64,000 nt of DNA from VBCG01 sp044226535 (GTDB lineage Bacteria; Pseudomonadota; Gammaproteobacteria; Burkholderiales; Casimicrobiaceae). The stretch is from the NCBI GenBank assembly GCA_044226535.1, contig JBGAGT010000005.1:1-64000 (forward strand), given 5' to 3'. The first letter of the stretch is position 1, and each line of letters opens with the position of its first letter. The position numbers and the translations under genes were made by a program. Below, one piece after another: positions 45,101 through 54,294 of this stretch. Under the pieces are notes generated by a model. That model was given only the letters and a program-made list of their open reading frames with translations. It ran no database searches and was not told where the DNA came from.

Positions 45101-48100
45101 TCGGTGGCGTTGAGCTGGCGCAGCACCACCTGGCTGTGCGTCCACGTCAACTCGAACACGCGCTCGGCGAGGCGGCGATCCTGGTATTTGTCGACGAGAT
45201 GCAACGCCGCTTCGCGCGTGGGCGCCACGCCCGCGACCAAGTCGACGATTGCCGTGGCGCCCGCGGCGATGACCAGGCCCCGCCGGATCGCCGCGATGGG
45301 GTCGAGCACGGAGCCGTCGGTGTCGGACAGGCGCCCGGGCTCGCGCATGGCCGCGGGTGCCTCGAGCGAGCCGCCGCGCCCGACGAAGCGCACGCGATCG
45401 GTCTCGAACGACGCGTCCCCGGCCTCGGCACCCTGGACCGTGAGGAGCTGGAACATCCACGGCACGTGCTCCTCGCGCGAGCGGGGCCGGCGCGTGCAGA
45501 GGATCGCGCCCCGGTCGGCGACGATCTCGGTTTGCACGAACAGGTTGCTGAATGCCGGATGCAGGTCATCGGCCGCGGCAGGTGCGAGGACGACCTCCGC
45601 GTAGCTCGTGACGTCGAGCGTGCGGGCGACGCGCGCGCGATTCGTGATGTGCATGCGGCGCAACTCGATGTCGTCCTCGGGCGATACCACGATCTCGGTG
45701 CGCGTTTCGAAATCGAGGTCGTGGCGGCGAAACTCGGCACGGCCTTCCGAGAACGTCGCCTCGTAGCGCTCCGCATGCCGCCGCGCGGGCTGGTGCGCGG
45801 CCGACCAGAACTCGCCGCTCGCCGCGTCGCGCAGGTAGCAGAAGGTGCCCCAGTGGTCGGACGTCGAGTCCTCGCGCCAGCGCGTGACGGCGAGATCGTT
45901 CCAGCGGCTGCTGCCGCCACCCGCGTTGGTGATCATCACGTGGTAGCGTCCGTTGGACAGGAGCTGCACCTCCGGGAACGGCGTGTCCGGGGTCGTCAGC
46001 ACGCGCACCGGCATCGGCGCCGCGCCGCCCGGCGCGCGCGGATCGGAGGGCAGGGCGGCGTCGGTCTCGATCTGCACGACGCGGGGAATGCGCTCCTGCA
46101 GCAGGAGCAGCGTGGCCTGAAACGCCGGCTCCGACGCGAAACGCCGTTGCATCGGCCGGCCCAGCACGACATGGCCGCAGGCGAGGAACGTCATGCCCTG
46201 GTGATGCGCCATGTACGAGCGCACCACCGTGGCCGTTTCGCCGCGTCGCTGCCGGGACGGCGTGTAGTCGACGGCCTCGAACAGGCCGTGGGCGCCGGCC
46301 AGGCCGTCGGCCGCGAGCCGTTGCAGGTTGAGGCACGCGGCCTCCGGTTCGACCATCAGCGCGAGCGCCGATGCGTAGGGCGCGACGACGAGATCGTCGC
46401 CGAGGCCGCGCTTCAGCCCCAGCCCGGGCACACCGAAGGAGCGGTACTGGTAGTTGAGATTGACGTCGACCGCGTTGTACCCGGACTCCGACATGCCCCA
46501 GGGAACGCCGCGCAGCCTGCCGTACTCGCGCTGCCGCTCGACGGCAGCGGCGTAGCTCCGGTCGAGCAGCGTGTTCTCGTAGGTCGGCATGACGAGCAGC
46601 GGCATCATGTACTCGAACATCGAGCCGCCCCACGACAGCAGCACCGGTCCTCCTCCGGTGCGAGCCAGCAGCCTGCCGAGCGCGAACCAGCTTTCCTGCG
46701 GCAGCGCTCCTTGCGCGATGGCGACGAAGTTGCACAGCCGCGCTTCCGATGCCAGCAGGTCGTAGTGGCCGGCGTCGGGGCGGCCATCGGCGACGTGGTA
46801 GCCGATGACGAGCTGGCGCCGCACCTTGTCGTAGAGGAAGTCGTAATCCACCGTTGCCATCGCGGCCGCCCGCGACGCGAGGTCGTCGATCACCGCGATG
46901 CGCTGCGCGGCACGGACGGCGCCCTGGCGCGCAAGCCGGCGCATCGCCTCGCCGGCCGATTCCCCTGCCGTATCCGCAACGTCGAATGGCGCGGCGCCGG
47001 GCGGGCTTTCCGGGTGGTATGCGGCAATGTCGCGCAGCGCGGGAATGCCATCGCGGCCCGGAAGCTTCGCGTCCTGTTCCATCGCCGTCGCCACCGCTGC
47101 CGCCGGCAGCGACAGCCACGGCGCGAAGAACAGCAGCTCGTCGCGGCAGTCCGCACATTGCGCGGCGAGCGAGCGCGCCCACGCGGCGGCGCCTTCGGCG
47201 TGGCCCGCCGCATCGTCGGCGAAATGCGCATCCACCTCGGCTGCGCACGCCGCCAGCCGCTCGACGGCGGCCCACGCCTCGACCAGCGTCGCGGGCGGAT
47301 CCCCGTCCGCGGCGCGGAGCGCGCGCTCCAGACCCGCCATGGGGGACGTTGCCCGCTCGCTGGCGACCTCGACCAGGACATCGAGCGTGTCCTCGAGGCC
47401 CTCGAGCCACCGTCGGTTGAGGATGGGCGCGTCGCGCAGGGCCGCGAGCCCGGGCCGCAAGGTCAGGAGGTGCCCGGCGAGATTGCCGCTGTCCACCGTC
47501 GAGACATAGCGCGGCGCGAGCGGCGCCCGCGTACGCGTGTCGTACCAGTTGTAGAAGTGCCCGCGGAAGCGCTCCAGGCCCTCCATCGACTCCAACGCGT
47601 TCGCCGTGCGCGTGACCAGCCCGCCGGTCGACAGGTACCCGAAATCGTGCGCCGCCAGGTTGGCGAGCAGCGCCAAGCCCATGTTGGTGGGTGAAGTCCG
47701 GTGGGCGACGCCGGCGGCCGGATGCTCCTGGACGTTGTCGGGTGGCAGCCAGTTGTCCCCTGCCCCGACGTACGCCTCGAAGTACGTCCACGTCCTCCGC
47801 GCGAGCATGCGCAGGAAGCGCGTCTGTCCATGCGTCAGCCCGCTCAGCTCGCGTGCGCGGGGGCGGCCGAGCCACCACGCCAGCACCGGCGACATCGCCC
47901 AGAGCACGAGGATCGGCGCGGCCATCGGCAACGCGGCGGGCCGCACGACCGCGATGGCGACGGTTGCCAGCGCGGCAAGCCCCGGGGCGACGGCCATCGC
48001 GCGGAAGGATGCGGCGAGATCGCCGCTGCGCTGCTGTTGCGGATCACCCTCCGTGGCGCTCGAAGGATCCCATTCCAGCAGGCGCCGGTGCGTGACCAGC

Positions 48101-51100
48101 GTGCGGCCGAGCGCACGCGCGATCGCCTCGAGGCTGAAGCAGGCCTCGTACGGCAGCAGGGCGAGCGTGGTCGACGCCTGCAGCACGCGCAGCCATGCGA
48201 AGCGCGCCGCCGCGGCGAGGTGATGCGCGAACGTCATGTCGGGCGGCTTGCGCGCGAGATCGGAGAACGCCGTGAGGACCGCCGGCGCCAGCAGCACCGC
48301 CGCCACGACCGCGGTCCAGGGCCATGAGGTCGGCAGCAGCGTCCATCCGAGCAGCAGCCCGAGCACCAGCGCCGCGGCGACGAGGCTGCGCCGCAGGTTG
48401 TCGAGCAGCTTCCATTGCGACAGCAGCGACAGCGGATTGCGCTCGCGTCGACCGTCGGGCCCGCGGACCTGCCGCCGCAACCACCCGAGGAGCTGCCAGT
48501 CGCCGCGGATCCAGCGGCGGCGCCTCGCCACGTCGGCGCCGTAGCGGCCGGGGAACGCCTCGTACAGCTCGACGTCGCTCAGGAACCCCGAGCGCGCGTA
48601 GCAACCCTCCAGCAGGTCGTGGCTCAGCACGCGATTCGCCGGAAACCGCCCCTTGAGCGCGCGCTCGAACGCATCCACGTCGTAGATGCCCTTGCCGATG
48701 AACGACCCCTCGCCGAACACGTCCTGGTAGACGTCCGACACCGTGCGCGTGTACGGGTCGATCCCCGGCTCGCCGCCGAACAGGCGTGCGTAGCGCGACC
48801 CGTTCGTGCTCGGCAGGCTCGCGGAAACCCGCGGCTGCAGGATCCCGTAGCCGGCGACGACGATGTCGTCGCCCGCGTCCTCGCCCGCTTCGCCGAAGCG
48901 CGGGGCGTTCAGCGGGTGCGCCATCGCGCCCACGAACTGCCGTGCCGCGTCGCGCGGAAGCTGCGTGTCGGTGTCCAGCGTGATCACGTACCTGACCCCG
49001 TCCAGCAGCGGCGTTGCCCCGACGATGCGCGAAAAGCCGCCGGGGTCGCCGCGCAGCAGCGCATTGAGGTCGCCGAGCTTGCCGCGCTTGCGCTCGCGGC
49101 CCATCCACCGCCGCGCCTGCGCGTTCCATCGCCGCGGCCGGTGAAAGAGATGGAACGCGGTGCCCGGGGCCCCGTCGGCGCCGTGGTGCACGACGGCTGC
49201 GTCGCCAGCCGCCCACCCCGGATGATCCTCCGGCCGGTATCTTCGATTGAGCTCGTCGATGCCGGCGGCGACACGTCGAAGCATCGGCTCGTCGCCCGGA
49301 AGCGATTCCTGCGCCGCGTCCGGAAAGTCGGTCAGCAGGCCGAAGTGCAGCTGCGCATCGCGATTCGCGAGGAAGCGCACTTCGAGGTCCTCGAGCAGGT
49401 CATCGATACCCTGGTCGCTGACCAGCATCGTCGGCACGACCACCAGCGTTCGCGCCTGCGCGGGAATGCCCGTGGCGAAATCCATGCGGGGCAGCCAGGC
49501 CGGCGTCACCAGCAGCGCCGCGAGCCAGTTGACGATCGTCACCGCGACCTGGCTCGTCGCCAGCAGCGCCAGCGCCACGACCAGTGCCAGCAGCGGCCCA
49601 CCCGCTCCGGCGCGGGCGGCCTGCGCGGCGAGTGCCGCGGTGCCCCCCGCCGTGAGGACGGCGATCGCGCCGAGATAGAGCGCCAGCGGAAAGCGCCCGC
49701 CGAGCCGCCGCAACGCCGCCATCGCCGATGCCTCGATGCCCGCCGCGCGCTGCAGGTCGAGGAGCCCGCCGTCGACCAGGTAGAACCCGACATGCGCCGC
49801 GCGGTCCGCGCCGCCCCTGGCGGCGGCGCCCCTGCGTGCCATGTCGACCGCCTCGCGCGCGACTTCCGCCTCCGTGAGGCGTCCCTCGCCCGCCACGCGC
49901 TCGATGACGTGGCGATAGCGGTCGCGCGTGGCGAAATCCATCGCGCCATAGCTGCCGTGCGGATCCTCGCGGAGGATGCCGTCGACCACGCTCGCCGCCT
50001 CGACGAAATCGCGCCAGTCGGTCGCGGCAAGCGCGCGCAGGCTGCCGATGCTGTTGCTCACCGAAACCTGGTCGGAGGCCTGCAGCTGGTTTTCCGCCTG
50101 CACAAGGTTGTCGATCGTCTGGTGCGACTCCGCCAGCCGCTGCTCGATCCAGGTCAGCGCGAGCGCCAGCGCGGCGCTCTGTCCCTGCAAGCGGCGCGCA
50201 AGCTCGGCGACGAAGGCGCTGCCCATCGGTGGGGCGGATCGCGCCATGTCGGCGATGACGACGATCAGGTTCTTGGGATCGGTCTCGGCCGTTTCCATCA
50301 TGCGATCGGCCCATGCGTTCGCCAGGTCGCGCTCGACGCGTCCGGCGGCGATCTGCACGCCGACGCGGCGCAGGTTCTCGATCAGCGCGAGGCGCAGCAT
50401 GATCGGGATCGCCCACAGCTCGCCGAGCTTCAACGCCGATACCGACTGGTACGCCGCGACGAAGCGCCCCAGGCTGTCGAGGTCGACCCGGCCGTCGCCG
50501 TGCGAAATCGTCTCGAGCGCGATGTCGTACACGCGCGGCAGCCCCGCGGACGGGCCGAGCGCCAGGCGTGGCAACGCCCGGCTGTAGCCGCGCGGCAAGT
50601 CGCGCTTGGCCGTGTCGATCTGCTCCTCGACCAGATGGAAATTGTCGATCAGCCACTCGCCCCCCGGGCTGATGCGATGGTCCACCGAGAGGACCGCGGC
50701 GAGCTCCCTGCGCACGCCGGTCAGCACGCCCTCGTTGGCGGCGAGGCGGGCGAGGAGCGCGTCCTGCCCGGCCTGCGGCGCCAGACGGTGCGCTGCCGCC
50801 AGCGTGCTGCCATGGCGCTCCATCTGGTCGGCGCTGAAAAGCTCCGCGCGCAGCGGCGGTTCGCCGACCGCGGGCGAACGCGCCGCCGCCCAGGCGCGCC
50901 AGCGTGGCGCGAAGCGGCTCAGATAACCGGGAACGCGGATGTCACCGGCGGGCGCCGGCGGGCGGTCGAAGCCCTTGCGGGCTTGTGGGTGGCGGGCGAT
51001 GGGCGATGGCTCGGCATGATGGGCGCGGTTGGGTGTGCGACCCGCGCATCCACGAACGGCATGCGATACGGGACGCGGCGCGCAAGCCAGAGCTTGGACG

Positions 51101-51132
51101 CCTGGCGGGACGGCGTCGGTGCGGTAGCGCAC
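42130..51132 (-). CDS. ndvB: Cyclic beta-1,2-glucan synthase (NdvB/ChvB type)
   Basis: Up to 3000 residues, close to the usual 2800-2900. Parts in order: an N-terminal region; membrane helices near 475-545; a GT84 glycosyltransferase with the LDTDTQLP metal site near 719; helices near 915-955 and 1045-1085; a glycoamylase-like domain (about 1110-1560, YDTRTRAPLAPRYVSTVDSG); and GH94-type phosphorylase regions (1700-3000) with GSGDWNDGMN near 2675, where the Asp is the general acid in GH94. It makes periplasmic cyclic glucan for osmotic adaptation. The start is uncertain: GTG at 51132 is in frame, and the next ATG is about 100 residues in (MERHGSTL). Confidence 0.9.
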   Translation of the reverse strand: MRYRTDAVPPGVQALACAPRPVSHAVRGCAGRTPNRAHHAEPSPIARHPQARKGFDRPPAPAGDIRVPGYLSRFAPRWRAWAAARSPAVGEPPLRAELFSADQMERHGSTLAAAHRLAPQAGQDALLARLAANEGVLTGVRRELAAVLSVDHRISPGGEWLIDNFHLVEEQIDTAKRDLPRGYSRALPRLALGPSAGLPRVYDIALETISHGDGRVDLDSLGRFVAAYQSVSALKLGELWAIPIMLRLALIENLRRVGVQIAAGRVERDLANAWADRMMETAETDPKNLIVVIADMARSAPPMGSAFVAELARRLQGQSAALALALTWIEQRLAESHQTIDNLVQAENQLQASDQVSVSNSIGSLRALAATDWRDFVEAASVVDGILREDPHGSYGAMDFATRDRYRHVIERVAGEGRLTEAEVAREAVDMARRGAAARGGADRAAHVGFYLVDGGLLDLQRAAGIEASAMAALRRLGGRFPLALYLGAIAVLTAGGTAALAAQAARAGAGGPLLALVVALALLATSQVAVTIVNWLAALLVTPAWLPRMDFATGIPAQARTLVVVPTMLVSDQGIDDLLEDLEVRFLANRDAQLHFGLLTDFPDAAQESLPGDEPMLRRVAAGIDELNRRYRPEDHPGWAAGDAAVVHHGADGAPGTAFHLFHRPRRWNAQARRWMGRERKRGKLGDLNALLRGDPGGFSRIVGATPLLDGVRYVITLDTDTQLPRDAARQFVGAMAHPLNAPRFGEAGEDAGDDIVVAGYGILQPRVSASLPSTNGSRYARLFGGEPGIDPYTRTVSDVYQDVFGEGSFIGKGIYDVDAFERALKGRFPANRVLSHDLLEGCYARSGFLSDVELYEAFPGRYGADVARRRRWIRGDWQLLGWLRRQVRGPDGRRERNPLSLLSQWKLLDNLRRSLVAAALVLGLLLGWTLLPTSWPWTAVVAAVLLAPAVLTAFSDLARKPPDMTFAHHLAAAARFAWLRVLQASTTLALLPYEACFSLEAIARALGRTLVTHRRLLEWDPSSATEGDPQQQRSGDLAASFRAMAVAPGLAALATVAIAVVRPAALPMAAPILVLWAMSPVLAWWLGRPRARELSGLTHGQTRFLRMLARRTWTYFEAYVGAGDNWLPPDNVQEHPAAGVAHRTSPTNMGLALLANLAAHDFGYLSTGGLVTRTANALESMEGLERFRGHFYNWYDTRTRAPLAPRYVSTVDSGNLAGHLLTLRPGLAALRDAPILNRRWLEGLEDTLDVLVEVASERATSPMAGLERALRAADGDPPATLVEAWAAVERLAACAAEVDAHFADDAAGHAEGAAAWARSLAAQCADCRDELLFFAPWLSLPAAAVATAMEQDAKLPGRDGIPALRDIAAYHPESPPGAAPFDVADTAGESAGEAMRRLARQGAVRAAQRIAVIDDLASRAAAMATVDYDFLYDKVRRQLVIGYHVADGRPDAGHYDLLASEARLCNFVAIAQGALPQESWFALGRLLARTGGGPVLLSWGGSMFEYMMPLLVMPTYENTLLDRSYAAAVERQREYGRLRGVPWGMSESGYNAVDVNLNYQYRSFGVPGLGLKRGLGDDLVVAPYASALALMVEPEAACLNLQRLAADGLAGAHGLFEAVDYTPSRQRRGETATVVRSYMAHHQGMTFLACGHVVLGRPMQRRFASEPAFQATLLLLQERIPRVVQIETDAALPSDPRAPGGAAPMPVRVLTTPDTPFPEVQLLSNGRYHVMITNAGGGSSRWNDLAVTRWREDSTSDHWGTFCYLRDAASGEFWSAAHQPARRHAERYEATFSEGRAEFRRHDLDFETRTEIVVSPEDDIELRRMHITNRARVARTLDVTSYAEVVLAPAAADDLHPAFSNLFVQTEIVADRGAILCTRRPRSREEHVPWMFQLLTVQGAEAGDASFETDRVRFVGRGGSLEAPAAMREPGRLSDTDGSVLDPIAAIRRGLVIAAGATAIVDLVAGVAPTREAALHLVDKYQDRRLAERVFELTWTHSQVVLRQLNATEADSQLYTRLASSVIYANASMRAAPSVVAGNRRGQSGLWGYAVSGDLPIVLLKIADVANIDLVRQLVQAHAYWRLKGLAADLVIWNEDHDGYRQRLQEQIVGLIAAGVEANIVDRPGGIFVRHAEHISVEDRVLFESVARVIVTDRHGALSEQINRRTPTDVRPAALVPTRTRRAGGTVRVQAPRADLVFDNGTGGFSADGREYVIAPGPGKATPAPWSNVIANPGFGTVLTESGLGYSWSGNAQLFRLTPWHNDPVEASGGEALYLRDEESGHFWSVTPWPCGGAAPCVSRHGFGYSVFEHTEDDLRIELTVFVSSEAGVKFLVLKVGNHSGRPRRLSATAYVEWVLGDLRARTAMHVTTTIEAGSGTLYARNPYSADFPRHVAFLDADEAVRSATCDRTEFLGRNGTLRDPAALHRARLSGKAGSALDPCAALQVPFELAEGQEREIVFRLGAAADADAAAALVRRCRGPAFAREALEAVVAGWQRLLGAVQVQTPDPALDLLANGWLLYQTVASRLHARSGFYQSGGAYGFRDQLQDVMALVHAEPALARAQIALCASRQFVEGDVQHWWHPPSGRGVRSRCSDDYLWLPLATSRYVLATGDASILDEVVHFLEGRPVNAGDDSYFDLPARSERSASVYQHGVRAILHGLRFGARGLPLMGSGDWNDGMNLVGIHGKGESVWLAFFLCHVLAQFAQVARLHGDAAFAERCTTEAAQLRLRIDAAAWDGEWYRRAWFDDGTPLGSAANVECRIDSIAQSWSVLSGAGDAARSRQAMDAVYANLVGRDDGLVRLLAPPFDTSDLDPGYIRGYVPGVRENGGQYTHAAVWTAMAFAALGDRDRAWELAAMINPINHSRSAEAIANYRVEPYVVAADAYARAPHTGRGGWTWYTGSAGWMYRLLLESLLGVTLDAGRLRFTPCLPALWKGYALRYRHGGTFYQIEVHADATGSSVEPGTVSVVVDGVAQADGHVLLCDDRQAHRVEVRYRA

Positions 51133-51226
51133 ATCGATGGCGGCACCGCGAAGCGCTCGAGCGTGCCATCGCGCATTGATACCCGGAACCGCGACGACCC
51201 GAGCCGACGACTTCGGGGTGATTTAT

Positions 51227-51275
51227 TGGTAGGCCGTACTGGATTCGAACCAGTGACCAACGGATTAAAAGTCCG
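51227..51275 (-). other. Attachment site: displaced 3' part of tRNA-Lys(TTT)
   Basis: These 49 nt read, on the minus strand, as tRNA positions 28-76: CGGACTTTTAATCCG around anticodon TTT, the T arm CTGGTTCGAATCCAG, and CCA at the end. Beyond 51275 the sequence does not continue as the D arm or 5' acceptor. This is the typical remnant where a tRNA-targeting integrase inserted and the element restored the tRNA at its far end, outside the window. Confidence 0.85.
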
Positions 51276-51335
51276 TGGGGATAGCGATACCCAGAGATTT
51301 ACCTAGCTTCGCGGGGCTTTACTTCCCTCTGCAGC

Positions 51336-51401
51336 GGGGTTACATTGAGCTTTACGGGGTTACACGGAAATCGCCGAAGGGCGTAACCCCGCCGTAACCC
51401 C
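51336..51401. promoter_or_regulatory. Four ggggttac repeats between att site and integrase
   Basis: ggggttac occurs directly at 51336-51343 and 51356-51363, and its inverse gtaacccc at 51383-51390 and 51394-51401, just before the integrase start. The paired, opposed layout suggests arm-type integrase sites or an operator for integrase expression. Confidence 0.6.
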
Positions 51402-51402
51402 A

Positions 51403-52737
51403 ATGGCCCAGAAGCTCAAGTTCACCGCTGCTGCGATCCGCGCCCTGCCCAACCCGCCGGCAGGTTCGCGCGCGGTGTACGTCGATACCGAGATCTCGAA
51501 CCTGCAGCTCAGGGTCACCGCGACCGGGGTGAAGACCTTCTCGCTCTTCCGCCGAACCAAGGGCGGGGCACCCACGCGCATGACGTTGGGACGGTTCCCC
51601 CAGATGACGGCCGAGGGAGCCCGCAAGCAGGCCGCGATCTACAACCTTCAGATGGAGGCCGGCGACAACCCGGCAGGCATCCGCAAGGCCGAGCGCCAGG
51701 AGCGGACGTTTGGCCAGCTATTCGACGACTACATCGCGCGGCACGCCAAGCCCCGCAAGCGGACGTGGAAAGAGGATGTCGCCAAGTACGAGCGGTATCT
51801 CAAGCGCACCTTGGGGGGGAAGAAGCTCTCGAACATCACCGGCGCTGACCTGGCGGCCGTCCACGCAACTGTGACGCGGGAAGGCCACGCCACGACCGCC
51901 AATCGAGTGCTGGCCTTGGCCTCGAGCGTCTTCGGGTGGGCGGTCTCGGCACAGCTCGCCGCCACCAACCCTGCTCTGGGCCTCAAGCGGAACCCGGAGC
52001 GGAAGCGCAGCCGGTTCCTCCAGCCCAAGGAGCTGCCCCGCTTCTTCGTGGTCCTTGCAGACGAGCCCAACTCGACGGTTCGCGACTACTTCCTCGTGTC
52101 GCTGCTCACCGGCGCCCGGCGGTCCAACGTCCTGGCGATGAAGTGGAAGGAGCTCGACCTCGACGATGCGCGGTGGGACATCCCGCGAACCAAGAACGAA
52201 GAGCCGCAGACCATTCCGCTGACGCAGGAAACGGTGGCCATCCTCCGCTCAAGGGAGGGGACCACCGATTCGGCTTTCGTCTTCCCCGGCCACGGCCGGA
52301 CGGGTCACCTGGTGGAACCCAAGGGCGGCTGGCGGCGCATCTTCGACCGCGACGAGTTGAGACAGCTCACGGTCGCGATAGAGGCCGCTGGAGGCCAATT
52401 TGCCCGGGTGGAGGGGGAACAGCTCTCCGCCGCTTTGGAGCGCGCGAGGAAGGCCGCACAGCGCCTCAAGATCGACACGTCAAGTATCCGAATGGATGAC
52501 TTGCGCATCCACGACCTGCGCCGGACGCTCGGAAGCTGGCAGGCCCGTACCGGGGCCAGCCTGTCCATCATCGGGAAGTCCCTCAATCACAAGTCCGTGC
52601 AGACCACCGCGATCTACGCAAGGCTGGACACGGACCCGGTGCGCGAGTCCGTCGAGCGCGCGACATCGGCAATGCTCACAGCGGCGGGATTGAAGCCTGC
52701 CGCGGATGTGAAGGCAGCAAAGCGGCGGCGAAGGTAG
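51403..52737 (+). CDS. Tyrosine recombinase (integrase) of the element
   Basis: This 444-residue integrase has an N-terminal arm-binding domain (about 5-95, DTEISNLQLRVTATGVKTF), a core-binding SAM-like domain (about 105-195) and a catalytic domain (about 205-425). Catalytic residues are visible: Arg in LLTGARRSNVLAMKW, His and Arg in RIHDLRRTLGSW, His in LNHKSVQTT and the nucleophile Tyr in AIYARLD. The P4-like architecture and the tRNA-Lys site beside it make this the left end of the element. No excisionase-like overlap is present here; a HTH candidate lies at 55301. Confidence 0.95.
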   Translation: MAQKLKFTAAAIRALPNPPAGSRAVYVDTEISNLQLRVTATGVKTFSLFRRTKGGAPTRMTLGRFPQMTAEGARKQAAIYNLQMEAGDNPAGIRKAERQERTFGQLFDDYIARHAKPRKRTWKEDVAKYERYLKRTLGGKKLSNITGADLAAVHATVTREGHATTANRVLALASSVFGWAVSAQLAATNPALGLKRNPERKRSRFLQPKELPRFFVVLADEPNSTVRDYFLVSLLTGARRSNVLAMKWKELDLDDARWDIPRTKNEEPQTIPLTQETVAILRSREGTTDSAFVFPGHGRTGHLVEPKGGWRRIFDRDELRQLTVAIEAAGGQFARVEGEQLSAALERARKAAQRLKIDTSSIRMDDLRIHDLRRTLGSWQARTGASLSIIGKSLNHKSVQTTAIYARLDTDPVRESVERATSAMLTAAGLKPAADVKAAKRRRR

Positions 52738-52820
52738 CCGCCAAAGCGGGCAACGCAGGTGCTAGTAACACCCGCGCGCCCTAACCACGAAGCAGTGAAT
52801 CTCTTAAAGGAGACTGCACC

Positions 52821-53477
52821 ATGGCTGAAAGCATTATCCCCGAAGGCGCCGGTGGCTCAACCAATTCTGCCGCTCCCGAATCGATGTCCGCCGTTAGCGG
52901 CACTCTTTCACAAAACCCCGTCTACACGTACATGGGTCGTCGGAGGTCTAAGGCCTTTTCGGAAGGGGTCGCGGCCTGCAAGGAACGCCTCATTCGCATT
53001 CTCAGTGAGGACGCGGGATGGGACTTTACACAGGAAGAACGAATTGACATCGAGCTTATAGGCAGCTGGCTCGCGGAAGACCTGCAAGCTCCCAAGGATA
53101 AGCGCGAAGGCTACATCGCTGCGCTTGCCGACTACTTTGCCGTGAGTCGCCACAGCACTATGTGCCCGGAGCATTGGACGCCACTGTTTACGTATCCCGT
53201 AGACGTGACTATCGGCAACGTATCAGCCATTGTTCCGGCCTCCGGATACCGGCTCTTCGACGTCGATGGAAAGGCGGTGGGCGTCAGCGAAGAACTCTAT
53301 TGCGTCGAGTTTCGCATGGACGACCCTGGCTCTTACAAGGATTTCGATTTGGACGCCGTACGCGAGCGCGGTCGAGAGATCAGCCGGGAAGAGTTCGACA
53401 AGCTGCGTTGGTGTGATCGTCCGCACAAGCAGGTAGCTGACGAGCAAGATGGCCGCAGTGCGCAGGATGGGGTCTAG
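52821..53477 (+). CDS. Hypothetical element-encoded protein
   Basis: This 218-residue protein has AAAGGAG upstream at good spacing, so the start is sound. I do not recognise the family. It has no membrane helix. The C-terminal half is acidic, with cysteines near MCPEHWTPLF and RWCDRPHK. It is the first gene after the integrase, in a markedly less GC-rich segment, in the usual place for cargo genes. Confidence 0.75.
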   Translation: MAESIIPEGAGGSTNSAAPESMSAVSGTLSQNPVYTYMGRRRSKAFSEGVAACKERLIRILSEDAGWDFTQEERIDIELIGSWLAEDLQAPKDKREGYIAALADYFAVSRHSTMCPEHWTPLFTYPVDVTIGNVSAIVPASGYRLFDVDGKAVGVSEELYCVEFRMDDPGSYKDFDLDAVRERGREISREEFDKLRWCDRPHKQVADEQDGRSAQDGV

Positions 53478-53479
53478 CC

Positions 53480-53782
53480 GTGGCATGGAATCCCGACAAG
53501 GAATTCAGGGCGCGCTGCATTCACTTGGGGTGGTGCGACACAAGCGATTCGGCGTCAAGGACGGCGCAGTGGCTCCTGGCATACCGTGCGCGCGAAGAAG
53601 TGCGTTGGAAGCTAAACAAAACCCCCGAATTTGCGGAGAGCGGCAGCCTGACGCGTGCCTTGCAAGACCTCGATACCCTCTGCGAGGCCCTACAGCCGTC
53701 TGACGTTAGGCTAGCGCCAGACGCGCCACAGCCGATCAAGCATAAGCGTCAACGGCACCGGGGGCGGGGGGCGGCAACTTAG
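53480..53782 (+). CDS. Hypothetical small element-encoded protein
   Basis: This 100-residue protein starts with GTG at 53480, 2 nt after the previous stop. It is soluble, with several Trp residues and a basic His/Arg tail (IKHKRQRHRGRG). No family is recognised. Tight spacing places it in one transcription unit with its neighbours. Confidence 0.65.
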   Translation: MAWNPDKEFRARCIHLGWCDTSDSASRTAQWLLAYRAREEVRWKLNKTPEFAESGSLTRALQDLDTLCEALQPSDVRLAPDAPQPIKHKRQRHRGRGAAT

Positions 53783-53784
53783 CC

Positions 53785-54294
53785 ATGCAAGAAGAGCGCT
53801 ATGGCTGGCGGGATAGTTCGTACTCCGCTTGGCACAGGACCGCCAGTCTTCGCCGGTACCTCGGCGAGGATCTGGCGGCCACGCTCAAGTGCTGTGACTT
53901 GGACCACTCGATCTGGATCGAGCATGCCGACGGCAGCAAGGAACCCATCCTGCTGATCGAGACGGCGATGGATGTCGGCCAGGACTGGAAGGCGGCGAGC
54001 GTTCTCAAGCAGCTAGCTAAGCGCGCAAACCTGCCTGCTTACTGCGTTCTCTATCGCCGAGCAAAGGCGCAGAACGAAGCGGATGGGCGGTTCGCGGACA
54101 TTGAGGGATTCCGCATCCGGCGTGTCTGGCCGGACCCTGAGCACGGCTGGACGGAGTGTTCGCCGCAGCAGTGGGCGGAAAGGCTGTTGATCATTCGTGC
54201 TCGTGGAGCGGCAAAGCTCGATCGCGAGATGCAATCGGGGATGATTGAGCCGCCGCACCTCTCGCGGAAAAAGTACGTTCCCGGTACGCAATGA
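53785..54294 (+). CDS. Element-encoded protein, possible PD-(D/E)XK-like fold
   Basis: This 169-residue protein shows SSYSAWHRTASLRRYLGEDL, DLDHSIWIEHADG and PILLIETAMDVGQ. An acidic residue before a beta strand ending in Glu, followed by a helix and PAYCVLYRRA, has the layout of a small restriction-nuclease-like fold, but the catalytic Lys is not clear (ETA where ExK is usual). I therefore only suggest it. It lies 2 nt after the previous gene, and the next gene overlaps its stop. Confidence 0.6.
   Translation: MQEERYGWRDSSYSAWHRTASLRRYLGEDLAATLKCCDLDHSIWIEHADGSKEPILLIETAMDVGQDWKAASVLKQLAKRANLPAYCVLYRRAKAQNEADGRFADIEGFRIRRVWPDPEHGWTECSPQQWAERLLIIRARGAAKLDREMQSGMIEPPHLSRKKYVPGTQ

Noticed and set aside
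51227..51275. Functional tRNA-Lys(TTT)
   Set aside because: Acceptor 5' strand, D arm and part of the anticodon stem are missing; it is an attachment-site remnant.
51227..51300. Intron inside tRNA-Lys
   Set aside because: The break is before the anticodon stem and an integrase follows; no 5' half is seen downstream in the window.
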